DNA from: Clostridia bacterium
Lineage (GTDB): Bacteria > Bacillota > Clostridia > Oscillospirales > Acutalibacteraceae
Reading direction: 5' to 3'
Assembly (NCBI GenBank): GCA_017396515.1
Contig: JAFQLV010000049.1
Span: 1 to 36,462 of the forward strand
Length of the DNA: 36,462 nt
Program-made: the position numbers and the translations under genes
Part shown: positions 21,490 through 29,491 of the stretch, piece by piece
Numbering within the stretch: the first letter of the stretch is position 1
How the letters are laid out: each line of letters begins with the position of its first letter
The notes under the pieces: model-generated
Told to the model about the DNA's origin: nothing
Database searches by the model: none
What the model saw: only the letters and a program-made list of their open reading frames with translations

Positions 21490-22788
21490 TTAAAATTGTC
21501 TGTTATCAATTACTCTTTTTGCTTTGCCTTCGCTTCGCGGCAGAGTACCCGGCTCCATAAGGCGAACCTTGGCGTGTACATTAAGAGTGGACTGAAGAGC
21601 ACTCTCAATCATCTTCTCTGTTGCCTCAAGTGATTTAACAGTGTCAGAGAACATATCGGGCATCATTTCAACCTGAACCTCCATGGTGTCGAGGTTGTTT
21701 TTACGGTCAACAATAATGAGATAGTTGGGGGTCATATTCAGTGAAAGAAGAACATGCTCAACCTGTGAGGGGAAGACATTGATGCCGCGTATAATAAGCA
21801 TATCGTCGCTTCTGCCTCTGGGCTTTGCCATTCTGACAGTTGTTCTGCCGCAGGCACATTTCTCTCGAGTGAGAGCGCAGATATCTCTTGTGCGGTATCT
21901 GATAAGGGGAAGAGCCTCTTTGCCTATGCAGGTGAAAACGAGCTCGCCGTATTCGCCGTCGGGAAGAACCTCAAGGGTATCCGGGTCAATGATTTCGGGA
22001 TAGAAATAGTCTTCACACACGTGCATGCCGTTCTGACATTCACAGTCATATGAAACACCGGGGCCTGCAATTTCTGAAAGACCGTAGATATCATAAGCCT
22101 TGATGTCGAGAAGTCTTTCAATTTCTTTTCTCATTTCATCTGTCCAGGGCTCTGCACCGAATATGCCGGCACGGACCTTGAGTGATTTGGGGTCAATGCC
22201 CATATCGCGGATTGATTCGCCTATAAACATAGCATATGAGGGGGTGCAGCAGATTATATCTGAGCCGAAATCCTGAAGGAGCTGAACCTGACGCTTTGTG
22301 TTACCTGATGAAACAGGCAGGGCAGTTGCACCTAATTTTTCAGCACCGTAGTGAAGTCCTAAGCCGCCGGTGAAAAGGCCATAGCCGTAGGAAACATGAA
22401 TGATATCATCCTTTTTGCCGCCTGCAGCACATATAGCTCTTGCGGCACCGTCTGCCCACACATCAATGTCGTTTTGTGTGTAGCCGACAACGGTGGCCTT
22501 GCCTGTTGTGCCTGAGGAAGCGTGAATACGCACAATATCACTCTGGGGTCTTGCAAAAAGGCCGAAGGGATAGTTGTCACGAAGGTCTGTTTTAACTGTA
22601 AAGGGAAGCTTAGAAATATCGTCAATTGATTTGATATCTTCGGGCTTAAGACCCATTTCATCAAATTTCTGCTTGTAGAAGGGAACGTTGTTATATGCGT
22701 TCTCTACCATTTTGACGAGTTTTTCTGATTGAAGTGCATGAAGATATGTTCTTGAAGCACATTCAATCTCAGGTTTGAAAATTGCCAT
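21490..22788 (-). CDS. paaK: Phenylacetate-CoA ligase, paralog 1, 432 aa
   Basis: Adenylate-forming enzyme converting an arylacetate, ATP and CoA to aryl-CoA, AMP and PPi. Seen: the P-loop-like ASSGTTGKATVVGYT, YGYGLFTGGLGLHYGAEKLG, the adenine-binding YDIYGLSEIAGPG, LIRYRTRDI, a CACGR motif and the C-terminal lid hinge GRSDDMLIIRGINVFPSQVE. Length matches PaaK. I chose ATG 22788 (AAAGGA upstream) over an in-frame TTG at 22797. It lies downstream of iorB, separated by 49 bp containing a CAGGGTAC/GTACCCTG hairpin, and 21 bp before the ACT gene. It is clearly paralogous to the ligase at 25202-26521; the two may prefer different aryl acids (phenyl-, hydroxyphenyl-, indoleacetate). Confidence 0.92.
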   Translation of the reverse strand: MAIFKPEIECASRTYLHALQSEKLVKMVENAYNNVPFYKQKFDEMGLKPEDIKSIDDISKLPFTVKTDLRDNYPFGLFARPQSDIVRIHASSGTTGKATVVGYTQNDIDVWADGAARAICAAGGKKDDIIHVSYGYGLFTGGLGLHYGAEKLGATALPVSSGNTKRQVQLLQDFGSDIICCTPSYAMFIGESIRDMGIDPKSLKVRAGIFGAEPWTDEMRKEIERLLDIKAYDIYGLSEIAGPGVSYDCECQNGMHVCEDYFYPEIIDPDTLEVLPDGEYGELVFTCIGKEALPLIRYRTRDICALTREKCACGRTTVRMAKPRGRSDDMLIIRGINVFPSQVEHVLLSLNMTPNYLIIVDRKNNLDTMEVQVEMMPDMFSDTVKSLEATEKMIESALQSTLNVHAKVRLMEPGTLPRSEGKAKRVIDNRQF

Positions 22789-22813
22789 GGAGATCAATCC
22801 TTTCTTTTATAGA

Positions 22814-22832
22814 CAGGGTACCCCGTACCCTG
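22814..22832. promoter_or_regulatory. Intercistronic hairpin between iorB and paaK
   Basis: CAGGGTAC (22814-22821), CCC loop, GTACCCTG (22825-22832): a perfect 8-bp stem inside the operon, without a T run. It could adjust mRNA stability or ligase translation. It resembles other GGTAC/GTACC stems in the window. Confidence 0.45.
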
Positions 22833-22837
22833 AGGGG

Positions 22838-23413
22838 TCAGTTTGCGTTATATCCAAGCTCAAAGGCTTTAAGATTGACATCAATTGTTTTGGGCGGTAC
22901 TGTGGAGCGTATAATATCCACCCACATTTCTTTTTCAATGCCGAGGAACTGAACAGCGGCACCTAAGAGAACAATATTTGCACATTTGGGTGTGCCTGCC
23001 TCAATTGCAAGGGAAAGTGCGTCAAGGCAAACAAGCTTTATATCCTTTTCGCTGAGCTTTGAAAGTATATTCTCGGGATATTCAGCCTTGCCCATAATAA
23101 CGGGCATAGGGTCAATTCTCTGAGTGCTTGAAATGAGGACACCGCCTTTTTTGAGGTAGGGGAGCCATCTTGCACTTTCAAGCTGCTCGAAGGAAATGAT
23201 AATATCTGCTTCGCCCTTTTCTATAACGGGGGAGTAGACCTTTTCACCGTATCTGACATAGGTGACAACGCTGCCTCCGCGCTGGCTCATGCCGTGAACC
23301 TCGCTGACCTTGACATCGTAGCCTTGCTGGGTGAAGCATTTGCCCATAAGCTTTGAGGCTAAAAGAGTACCCTGACCACCGACACCGACTATGAGAATGT
23401 TTTTAGTTGCCAT
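22838..23413 (-). CDS. iorB: Indolepyruvate:ferredoxin oxidoreductase beta subunit, 191 aa
   Basis: Gamma-type pyruvate-ferredoxin oxidoreductase domain, the small partner of IorA. Seen: ILIVGVGGQGTLLASKLMG (6-24), VKVSEVHGMSQRGGSVVTYV (34-53) and DIIISFEQLESARWLPYLK, all diagnostic for IorB. With IorA it oxidatively decarboxylates aryl pyruvates to aryl acetyl-CoA and reduces ferredoxin, or runs in reverse. Its ATG overlaps the iorA stop by one base (TGATG), typical of tightly coupled subunits. Confidence 0.95.
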   Translation of the reverse strand: MATKNILIVGVGGQGTLLASKLMGKCFTQQGYDVKVSEVHGMSQRGGSVVTYVRYGEKVYSPVIEKGEADIIISFEQLESARWLPYLKKGGVLISSTQRIDPMPVIMGKAEYPENILSKLSEKDIKLVCLDALSLAIEAGTPKCANIVLLGAAVQFLGIEKEMWVDIIRSTVPPKTIDVNLKAFELGYNAN

Positions 23414-25182
23414 CAGTCATTACCTCCTTTTTCAATTGCACCGAATTTGCAGGCTGATGCACACACACCGCAGCCCACACACTGAGTGTTATCAATAACA
23501 GCAAGGCTCTTGCCGTTTTCACGCTTTGTCTGTGAAAGGGCAGGACAGCCCACATTGAGACAAGCCTTGCAGCCGATGCACTTATCGGCATTTATTTTAA
23601 CGGGAGCTGAATGCTTCACTGTTTTAAGCAGTGCACAGGGGCGTCTTGAAATGATAAGTGAGGGCTCTTCCTTGAGAAGCTCTGCCTTGACGGCAGTCTT
23701 TGTGCCTTCAATATCAAAGGGGTCAACCACAACAACATTGCTAAAGCCCACTGCTCTTGCAAGAGCCTCAAGGTTAACGGCAACTGTGGGGTCGCCCTTA
23801 ATGGTGAGACCGTTTGCAGGGTTGTTCTGGTGGCCTGTCATACCGGTTATTGAGTTGTCGAGAACTATAACTGTTGAGAAGCCCTTGTTATAAGCAATAT
23901 CAATAAGACCTGTAATGCCCGAGTGGATAAAGGTGGAGTCACCTATAACGGCAACGCTCTTTTTAGCTTGCTCCTTACCTCTTGCCACATTGAAGCCGTG
24001 AAGACCGCTTATTGATGCACCCATGCATACGCAGGCATCCATCATTGAAAGGGGAGCCTGAGCACCAAGGGTGTAGCAGCCGATGTCACCGCTGACATAA
24101 AGACCCATACCCTTGAGGGCATAGTAAAGACCTCTGTGGGGGCAGCCTGCACAAAGCACGGGAGGACGAAGGGGGATTTCTTCACCGAAAACCTCACATT
24201 CGGCCTTTTCGCCCTTGAGTGCGGCGGCAATTGTTGCCTGAGAAAATTCGCCCAGGTTTGAGAAAAGCTCCTTGCCGGTGACCTTTATGCCAAGCTTAAT
24301 GCAGTGAGTTTCGATAATATCGTCAAGCTCTTCAATAACAATAACCCTGTCAACCTTTGATGCGAAATCTCTGATAAGCTCTGCGGGGAGGGGGTTGACC
24401 ATGCCTAACTTGAGATAGCTTGCCGAATCGCCCATTGCCTCGTGAGCATAGACGAAGGATGTGCCTGCGGCAATAATGCCGATTTCAGTGCTGTTATATT
24501 CTGCTATATTGATGCCCATTTCGACAGCCTCTGTGTCTGCGAACCTTGCCATGTCAAGAAGCCTCTGCTCAAGTCTGACATGAGCACCCTTTGCCATAGC
24601 GGGCATCATAACATTTTTCATAACATCCTTTTTATATTCCTTGACACCAACCTCATTTCTCTCAGAAAGAGGAGCAAGTGAACGCGCGTGAGAAACTCTT
24701 GTTGAAAGGCGAAGCAGGAAGGGTGTGCCGAAGCGCTCTGAAAGCTCATATGCCAAGGATGTAAAGCGTGAACATTCGGCAGAGTCCGAGGGCTCCAGCA
24801 TAGGAGTTTTTGATGCAATTGCGTGGTGGCGTGAATCCTGCTCGTTCTGGCTTGAGTGCATTCCCGGGTCATCTGCAACGGCACAGACCATACCGCCGTT
24901 CACACCGATATAGGATGCGGTGTAAAGGGGGTCTGCGGCAACATTGAGGCCCACATGCTTCATGGCACAGAAGCTTCTTGCACCGCCTGTTGCGGCACCG
25001 AAGGCAACCTCAAAGGCAACCTTTTCATTAGGTGCCCATTCGCTGTATATTTCATTGTATTTTGTTACATGTTCGGTTATTTCGGTACTTGGTGTGCCCG
25101 GGTATGATGAAACGACAGTTACGCCTGCCTCATAAAGACCTCTTGCAACGGCCTCGTTACCGAGCATAAGAGCTTTTTCCAT
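23413..25182 (-). CDS. iorA: Indolepyruvate:ferredoxin oxidoreductase alpha subunit, 589 aa
   Basis: Large TPP- and Fe-S-containing subunit. The N-terminal pyrimidine-binding domain has SSYPGTPSTEI (25-35) and NEKVAFEVAFGAATGGAR (52-69). The middle has CAGCPHRG (344-351), GDIGCYTLGAQAP (366-378) and the TPP motif from GDSTFIHSGI (414-423) to VLDNS (440-444), followed by TGMTGHQNNP (446-455). Two 4Fe-4S clusters at the C-terminus use C535/C538/C541/C546 (first cluster) and C568/C571/C574/C578 (second). Length is typical. AAGGAGAT precedes the ATG, 19 bp after the upstream ligase gene. In anaerobes it converts transaminated aromatic amino acids to aryl acetyl-CoA; the adjacent ligases then link these to free aryl acetates. 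Confidence 0.96.
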   Translation of the reverse strand: MEKALMLGNEAVARGLYEAGVTVVSSYPGTPSTEITEHVTKYNEIYSEWAPNEKVAFEVAFGAATGGARSFCAMKHVGLNVAADPLYTASYIGVNGGMVCAVADDPGMHSSQNEQDSRHHAIASKTPMLEPSDSAECSRFTSLAYELSERFGTPFLLRLSTRVSHARSLAPLSERNEVGVKEYKKDVMKNVMMPAMAKGAHVRLEQRLLDMARFADTEAVEMGINIAEYNSTEIGIIAAGTSFVYAHEAMGDSASYLKLGMVNPLPAELIRDFASKVDRVIVIEELDDIIETHCIKLGIKVTGKELFSNLGEFSQATIAAALKGEKAECEVFGEEIPLRPPVLCAGCPHRGLYYALKGMGLYVSGDIGCYTLGAQAPLSMMDACVCMGASISGLHGFNVARGKEQAKKSVAVIGDSTFIHSGITGLIDIAYNKGFSTVIVLDNSITGMTGHQNNPANGLTIKGDPTVAVNLEALARAVGFSNVVVVDPFDIEGTKTAVKAELLKEEPSLIISRRPCALLKTVKHSAPVKINADKCIGCKACLNVGCPALSQTKRENGKSLAVIDNTQCVGCGVCASACKFGAIEKGGND

Positions 25183-25201
25183 TTTATGTATCTCCTTGAT
25201 T

Positions 25202-26521
25202 TTATTTCTTTCTCAGGTCAAGGACTCTCTGTGCCTTGCCTGTAAAGCGTTCTATAGTTTTAGGCTCAACAAGATTTACCTTGATTTCAATGCCTAAGAT
25301 GTTCTTAATTCTGTCGTGAATATTCTTTCTCAGCTTTTCAAGCTCGCTGTACTTTTCAAGCAGTGTGCCGTCGATAAGCTCAACACGCACCTCGAGAGTA
25401 TCGGCAAAGCCCTCACGGCGAACAACAAGCTGATAGTGGGGGCTGATGGAGTTGATGCCGATAAGGGCACTTTCAACCTGCGAGGGGAAGACATTCACGC
25501 CGCGGATTTTAAGCATATCGTCACTTCTGCCGATGATTTTGTGCATTCTTGCAGTTGTTCTGCCGCACTCACATTTTTCATAGTTGAGCTTTGTGATATC
25601 CTTTGTTCTGTAGCGGAGAATGGGAAGACCTCTTTTGGTGAGGTTGGTGACAACAAGCTCACCCTCACTGCCTTCGGGAAGCACCTCGCCCGTTTTCGGG
25701 TCGATAACCTCGCAAAGGAAGTGGTCCTCGTTGATGTGAAGGCCGTCACGCATAAGACATTCACCGGACATGCCCGGGCCGTTAAGCTCACTCATGCCGT
25801 AGTTATCTGTGCAGAAGAAGCCGCCGCCCCAGCTTTCCTCAATCTGCTTTCTCATTTCAGGTGTGCAGCCCTCACTGCCTAAAAGACCGAGCCTGAGCTT
25901 ATAGCTGTCCATAGGAAATTCGAGACCTCTTTCTCTTGCACTTTCTGCAAGATATAAGCAGTAGGAGGGAGTTGCAACAATTGTGTCGGTGCCGAAATCG
26001 CGCATAAACTTAAGCTGCTTTTCCGTGTTGCCTGATGAGGTGGGCACAACGGTTGCTCCTATTCTTTCAAGACCGTAGTGAAGACCTAAGGCACCTGTGA
26101 ACATACCGAAGCCGAAGCAGATCTGCACAATGCTTTCATCGTTTGCACCTGCGGCATAAACAAGTCTTGCAACCTGCTCGCTCCAGTTTTCAAGATCCTC
26201 TTTTGTGTAAGCCACAACGGTGGGGTTGCCTGTGGTGCCTGAGGAGGCGTGAACGCGTACTATCTTTTTTTGCGGCACTGAGAGCATGCCGAAGGGGTAT
26301 GTATCACGAAGGTCGTCCTTTGTGGTGTAGGGAATATACTGTATATCTGAGAGGGTTTTGATTTTGTCGGCGGTGATGCCGTGCTTTTCAAAACGCTCGT
26401 GATAGAATTTGCTGTTTTTGTCACAGTAGTCAACAAGTGCCTTAAGTCTTTCAAGCTGAAGTGCCTTCAGGTCACTGCGTGACATACATTCCATTTCCGG
26501 GTTCCAAATCTGATGTTTCAT
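25202..26521 (-). CDS. paaK: Phenylacetate-CoA ligase, paralog 2, 439 aa
   Basis: Second arylacetate-CoA ligase and first gene of the ior operon. It has the same motif set as paralog 1: ASSGTTGNPTVVAYT, FGFGMFTGALGLHYGLERIG, NYGMSELNGPG, LRYRTKDI, CECGR and GRSDDMLKIRGVNVFPSQVE. Sequence differs throughout from paralog 1, including around the aryl pocket, so this is an old duplication rather than a recent one. AAAGGA precedes the start codon. Its leader carries a perfect 13-bp palindrome at the expected transcription start (26551-26582). One ligase may serve uptake (arylacetate to amino acid) and the other fermentation in reverse; this is inference. Confidence 0.92.
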   Translation of the reverse strand: MKHQIWNPEMECMSRSDLKALQLERLKALVDYCDKNSKFYHERFEKHGITADKIKTLSDIQYIPYTTKDDLRDTYPFGMLSVPQKKIVRVHASSGTTGNPTVVAYTKEDLENWSEQVARLVYAAGANDESIVQICFGFGMFTGALGLHYGLERIGATVVPTSSGNTEKQLKFMRDFGTDTIVATPSYCLYLAESARERGLEFPMDSYKLRLGLLGSEGCTPEMRKQIEESWGGGFFCTDNYGMSELNGPGMSGECLMRDGLHINEDHFLCEVIDPKTGEVLPEGSEGELVVTNLTKRGLPILRYRTKDITKLNYEKCECGRTTARMHKIIGRSDDMLKIRGVNVFPSQVESALIGINSISPHYQLVVRREGFADTLEVRVELIDGTLLEKYSELEKLRKNIHDRIKNILGIEIKVNLVEPKTIERFTGKAQRVLDLRKK

Positions 26522-26550
26522 TTTTTAGTCCTTTCTGTATCTGTGGAAAC

Positions 26551-26589
26551 ACAGTTAACCTTCCTCAAAGAAGGTTAACTGTTATTATA
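26551..26589 (-). promoter_or_regulatory. -10 element and perfect operator palindrome of the paaK-ior operon
   Basis: TATAAT on the minus strand (26589-26584) has no good -35. Three bases further starts a perfect inverted repeat: ACAGTTAACCTTC (26551-26563) and GAAGGTTAACTGT (26570-26582) with a 6-nt spacer. It covers the transcription start, and no T run follows, so it is more likely an operator (or leader stem-loop) than a terminator. A poor -35 fits activator control. Confidence 0.65.
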
Positions 26590-26634
26590 CAATAGTTGGT
26601 TGAAAAGTTTTTTCTTATTAAGAAATTAAACCTC

Positions 26635-28149
26635 TTAAACTGCTTGTTTAGCATAAAAATCTTCGTTTAAAGCTTCTTTATTTTGAGTTGCTGCACTCAC
26701 TGCAAAGCAAAGCACTATCGATATCATCATTGCAAGGCAGGCAAAGTGGGGACCCATATCCTTAACTGCACCGAAAAGAGGAAGTGAAGCCTCAGGCAGC
26801 AGGAGCTTGCAGACAACGGGAGGCAGTGCTGTGAAAAAGCCGCCGAGCATACCTGCCCAGGCACCTGTTTTATTGAGCTTTTTCCAATAGAGTGAAATCA
26901 TATAAGGTGCAAGGAAGGAGCCTGAAATGATACCCCAGGAGTAGGACATCATATCGAGAATGGGAGTGTTGCTGTTTGCTATGAAATAGGACATAACAAC
27001 AAAAACGGCACACATTATTCTTGTTACCCATGCAGTTCTGACATCATCCATATTTTTTGCAAGCTTTGCCTTTATAAAGTCCATAGTGAGAGTTGATGAA
27101 GCTGTGATGGTAACAGATGCAAGGGTTGAAACGGATGCGGCAATGAGAAGCACAAGGATAATACCTATGAGTACCTCTGAAATATCTGACATTTTAAGCA
27201 TATTGGGAACAAGGTAGTCGGTTTTGCCTGAGCCTGTGCCGGGAATTTCATCAAGTGAATTGAAGAACAGCCTTGCAAGAGAGCCGATAAAGTAGCCGCC
27301 GCCTGCAACAACGAGGCAGAAAAGAGTGGAAATAACGGTGCCTCGTTTAACCTCACGCTCATCCTTGATGCCGTAATATTTATGCACCATCTGAGGAAGA
27401 CCCCATGTGCCGAAGGAGGTCATAAGCACTGTTGCCCACAGACCTATATGGCTTGAAGCGGTGAGCTCAAGCTCCTGAGTTTTTTGGGTGATGGCCTTTA
27501 TGCCTTCACCGAAGCCGCCCACTATATCACTTCTCATAACAGCAATAATAAGCAGTATAACGCCCACTAACATAACGGCACCCTGAATGACATCGGCCTT
27601 AAGGGTTGCACCGTAGCCGCCGAGGATAACAATAATCATGGCAGCAAGGGCAATAACAAGCATGCACACCTGCTCGTTCACACCTAAAAGCACACTGCAG
27701 ACGCTTGTAAGACCCTTGTAAACAGAGGCTGAATAGGGTACAAGGAAAATGAAAATAACAGCAGTGCAGAAGGTTTTCATTGCCTTTGAGCCGAAACGCT
27801 TCTCAAAAAGCTGAGGCATAGATTTTATTTCAAGCCTGCGTGTTATTTCTCTTGTGCGGTTGGCAAGGACGAGCCATGCAAGAAGTGCACCGAAAACAGC
27901 ATTGCCTATACCGGGGAGTATGCCCCATATGCCGTATTTCCAGCCTGTGCCGCCTGCGTAGCCGATGAACATAACTGCTGAGAAGTATGCTGTGCCGTAG
28001 GAGAAGGCTGAGAGCCATGCACCTGCATTTCTGCCGCCGACGGTAAATTCTGTAATGCTTTTTGATTTTTTTGAGTTGAGTATACCCACCGCTAAAATGA
28101 AAACAACATAAACTGCTATGGTAACCCATATAACTGCTTTGTTTTGCAT
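26635..28149 (-). CDS. Sodium:solute symporter (SSS family), 504 aa
   Basis: Polytopic membrane transporter of the PutP/SSS type with about 13 helices. Seen: ITEFTVGGRNAGAWLSAFSYGTAYFSAVMF (33-62), the family's helix 1 signature; GYAGGTGWKYG; an ILGGYGATLKADVIQG region (about 195-210) typical of the fifth/sixth helices; and TLASVTITASSTLTMDF, which contains the Na2-site helix Ser/Thr residues. Length matches PutP. The solute is not evident. Its position upstream of the paaK-ior operon suggests an organic acid or aromatic amino acid, but the two have separate promoters. AGAGGTG precedes the ATG. Confidence 0.88.
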   Translation of the reverse strand: MQNKAVIWVTIAVYVVFILAVGILNSKKSKSITEFTVGGRNAGAWLSAFSYGTAYFSAVMFIGYAGGTGWKYGIWGILPGIGNAVFGALLAWLVLANRTREITRRLEIKSMPQLFEKRFGSKAMKTFCTAVIFIFLVPYSASVYKGLTSVCSVLLGVNEQVCMLVIALAAMIIVILGGYGATLKADVIQGAVMLVGVILLIIAVMRSDIVGGFGEGIKAITQKTQELELTASSHIGLWATVLMTSFGTWGLPQMVHKYYGIKDEREVKRGTVISTLFCLVVAGGGYFIGSLARLFFNSLDEIPGTGSGKTDYLVPNMLKMSDISEVLIGIILVLLIAASVSTLASVTITASSTLTMDFIKAKLAKNMDDVRTAWVTRIMCAVFVVMSYFIANSNTPILDMMSYSWGIISGSFLAPYMISLYWKKLNKTGAWAGMLGGFFTALPPVVCKLLLPEASLPLFGAVKDMGPHFACLAMMISIVLCFAVSAATQNKEALNEDFYAKQAV

Positions 28150-28191
28150 AAATTACACCTCTGTGATTTAAAGTTTTAAAGCGATGAAGAT

Positions 28192-28220
28192 ATAATAGCA
28201 CTTTAAAGCGGTGATGTCAA
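28192..28220 (-). promoter_or_regulatory. Promoter of the symporter gene
   Basis: Minus strand: TTGACA (28220-28215), a 17-bp spacer and TATTAT (28197-28192). The core CGCTTTAAA occurs in the spacer and again in the leader, a possible pair of protein-binding sites. Confidence 0.75.
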
Positions 28221-28224
28221 GAGG

Positions 28225-28320
28225 GAATTATGAATTATGAATTATGAATTGCGGGGGTGCTCTGCCGAGGAGTAGAGCCTCTGCCCGCAGGGGAAAGCTT
28301 TTCATAACCTGTCAGGGTCA
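28225..28320. repeat. MITE-like intergenic repeat E3
   Basis: Three GAATTAT heptamers run into GAATTGCGGG. Then comes a hairpin of GCGGG (28251-28255) with CCCGC (28284-28288) and GCTCT (28259-28263) with AGAGC (28274-28278). GCCCGCAGGGGAAAGC and ATAACCTGTCAGGG follow. The order (heptamer array, GAATTGCG, CCCGCAGRGG, TAACYGTCAGG-like) parallels E2 at 16723. Confidence 0.5.
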
Positions 28321-28327
28321 ACTCATC

Positions 28328-28361
28328 AAAAAAATGACCCTGCAGGGGCTTGCTGCAGGGT
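28328..28361 (-). terminator. Terminator after the DUF4234 gene
   Basis: ACCCTGCAG (28361-28353 on the minus strand) and CTGCAGGGT (28345-28337) with a 7-nt loop, then CATTTTTTT. The stem is perfect. Confidence 0.85.
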
Positions 28362-28367
28362 TTGGTG

Positions 28368-29477
28368 TTAATTTTGCCAAGGGTGATCTTCAAGCACTGT
28401 TTCAGTTTCTTTTTCGTCTGTTGTGTCTACGGGGTATTCGGGTGTTATGCCGTAGCTTTCATCGTAAGAATCGTCATACTTTCTTTTCTTTTTCAGCTTT
28501 TTATTGCCGACAATGCAGTATTCGTTGATTTTATACTGCATATAAACAGTGCCTGCAAAGCCGTCGATAATGCGTATAATGACAGAAAGTGCCCCCATAT
28601 TTCCTTTTTCCTCACCGTGCTTCAGTTCGTTTTCAAGACGGCGTGTCTGTGTATAAGTCCAATATAATGAATAGAAGGGGATGAAGTGCAGCAGCAGTAC
28701 GGCTATGGGATCGTATGTTTTACCGTCATTGCTTATTTTATTTATAGCCTTTGTGGTGCGGTAGGTCCATATGACATTCCATATACCCATAGTGAAAATG
28801 CAAAGCAGAATATGAGAGGGAATGCCTATATATGCTGAGGATAATTGAGCTTCTTCGGTGAAGTAATCGTAGCCGTCTTCACCCTCGTATGAAATGAGAA
28901 TATAAATAAACACTGCCAGTGACAGGTTGACGGCAACAGTGCCTGAGGCTGAGACTGTGAAATCGAACAGGGTGTCAAACAGCGAGCTAAGCAAATTGTC
29001 ATAGGGCATTGTGGTGATGCTGATAACAAGCTGATAGAAAGGAACTATGATGCTTAAAATAACAGCAGCGGTAACCGAAAAGACAGCCAAGCCCTTTTTG
29101 AAAAAGATAATGCTGCAAAGGATAATAAGCAGGCAGGCGATATGCGGAATGTTAATCAGTATATTTACATGGTCACCCTGCAGAAACTCAAGCATATAAA
29201 AAATGCTGTCTGCAATTGAAAGAACAATGCCGGCGATTATAATTTTCGGGTGATTTTTTATAAGACCGATGCCGATTATTAAGCTGACAATAAAGCCTGT
29301 GGCAATGAAAATCAGTTCCGTATAGTCAATATTAAATTCATCTATGGAAATATTTTCAAAAATAGTGATAAGACTGTCAAGTGCAATGCTGATAGCTGAG
29401 TATAGCCATATTACACCTGCCATATATCCCATAAGCCGCGGTGAAATTTCAGAAAAGGAAAGTTTTAATGCTTTCAT
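28368..29477 (-). CDS. Multi-pass membrane protein with DUF4234 domain, 369 aa
   Basis: Integral membrane protein. Helices are predicted near 15-40, 52-72, 78-98, 108-128, 132-155 and 175-197, then a short acidic loop (EGEDGYDYFTEEAQ). The DUF4234 region (about 213-325) follows: YIGIPSHILLCIFTMGIWNV, IWTYRTTKAIN, LLHFIPFYSLYWTYTQTRRL and MQYKINEY. The tail (326-369) is charged, first KKLKKKRK and then acidic. Function of DUF4234 is unknown. AAGGAG precedes the start, and it follows the membrane-anchored hydrolase by 14 bp in one operon. Confidence 0.75.
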   Translation of the reverse strand: MKALKLSFSEISPRLMGYMAGVIWLYSAISIALDSLITIFENISIDEFNIDYTELIFIATGFIVSLIIGIGLIKNHPKIIIAGIVLSIADSIFYMLEFLQGDHVNILINIPHIACLLIILCSIIFFKKGLAVFSVTAAVILSIIVPFYQLVISITTMPYDNLLSSLFDTLFDFTVSASGTVAVNLSLAVFIYILISYEGEDGYDYFTEEAQLSSAYIGIPSHILLCIFTMGIWNVIWTYRTTKAINKISNDGKTYDPIAVLLLHFIPFYSLYWTYTQTRRLENELKHGEEKGNMGALSVIIRIIDGFAGTVYMQYKINEYCIVGNKKLKKKRKYDDSYDESYGITPEYPVDTTDEKETETVLEDHPWQN

Positions 29478-29491
29478 AGTAAGTCTCCTTT

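Noticed and set aside
25316-25882. 188-codon open frame antisense to paaK2
   Set aside because: Shadow of a clear ligase gene; no ribosome binding site and no recognisable domain.
26551-26582. Palindrome upstream of paaK2 as a Rho-independent terminator of the symporter gene
   Set aside because: No T run follows on the minus strand, and it lies downstream of a -10 at the expected start site of the paaK2 operon, so an operator fits better.
28225-28255. GAATTAT tandem repeats as a CRISPR array
   Set aside because: Heptamers are directly adjacent with no spacers; this is a short tandem repeat at the edge of an interspersed element.
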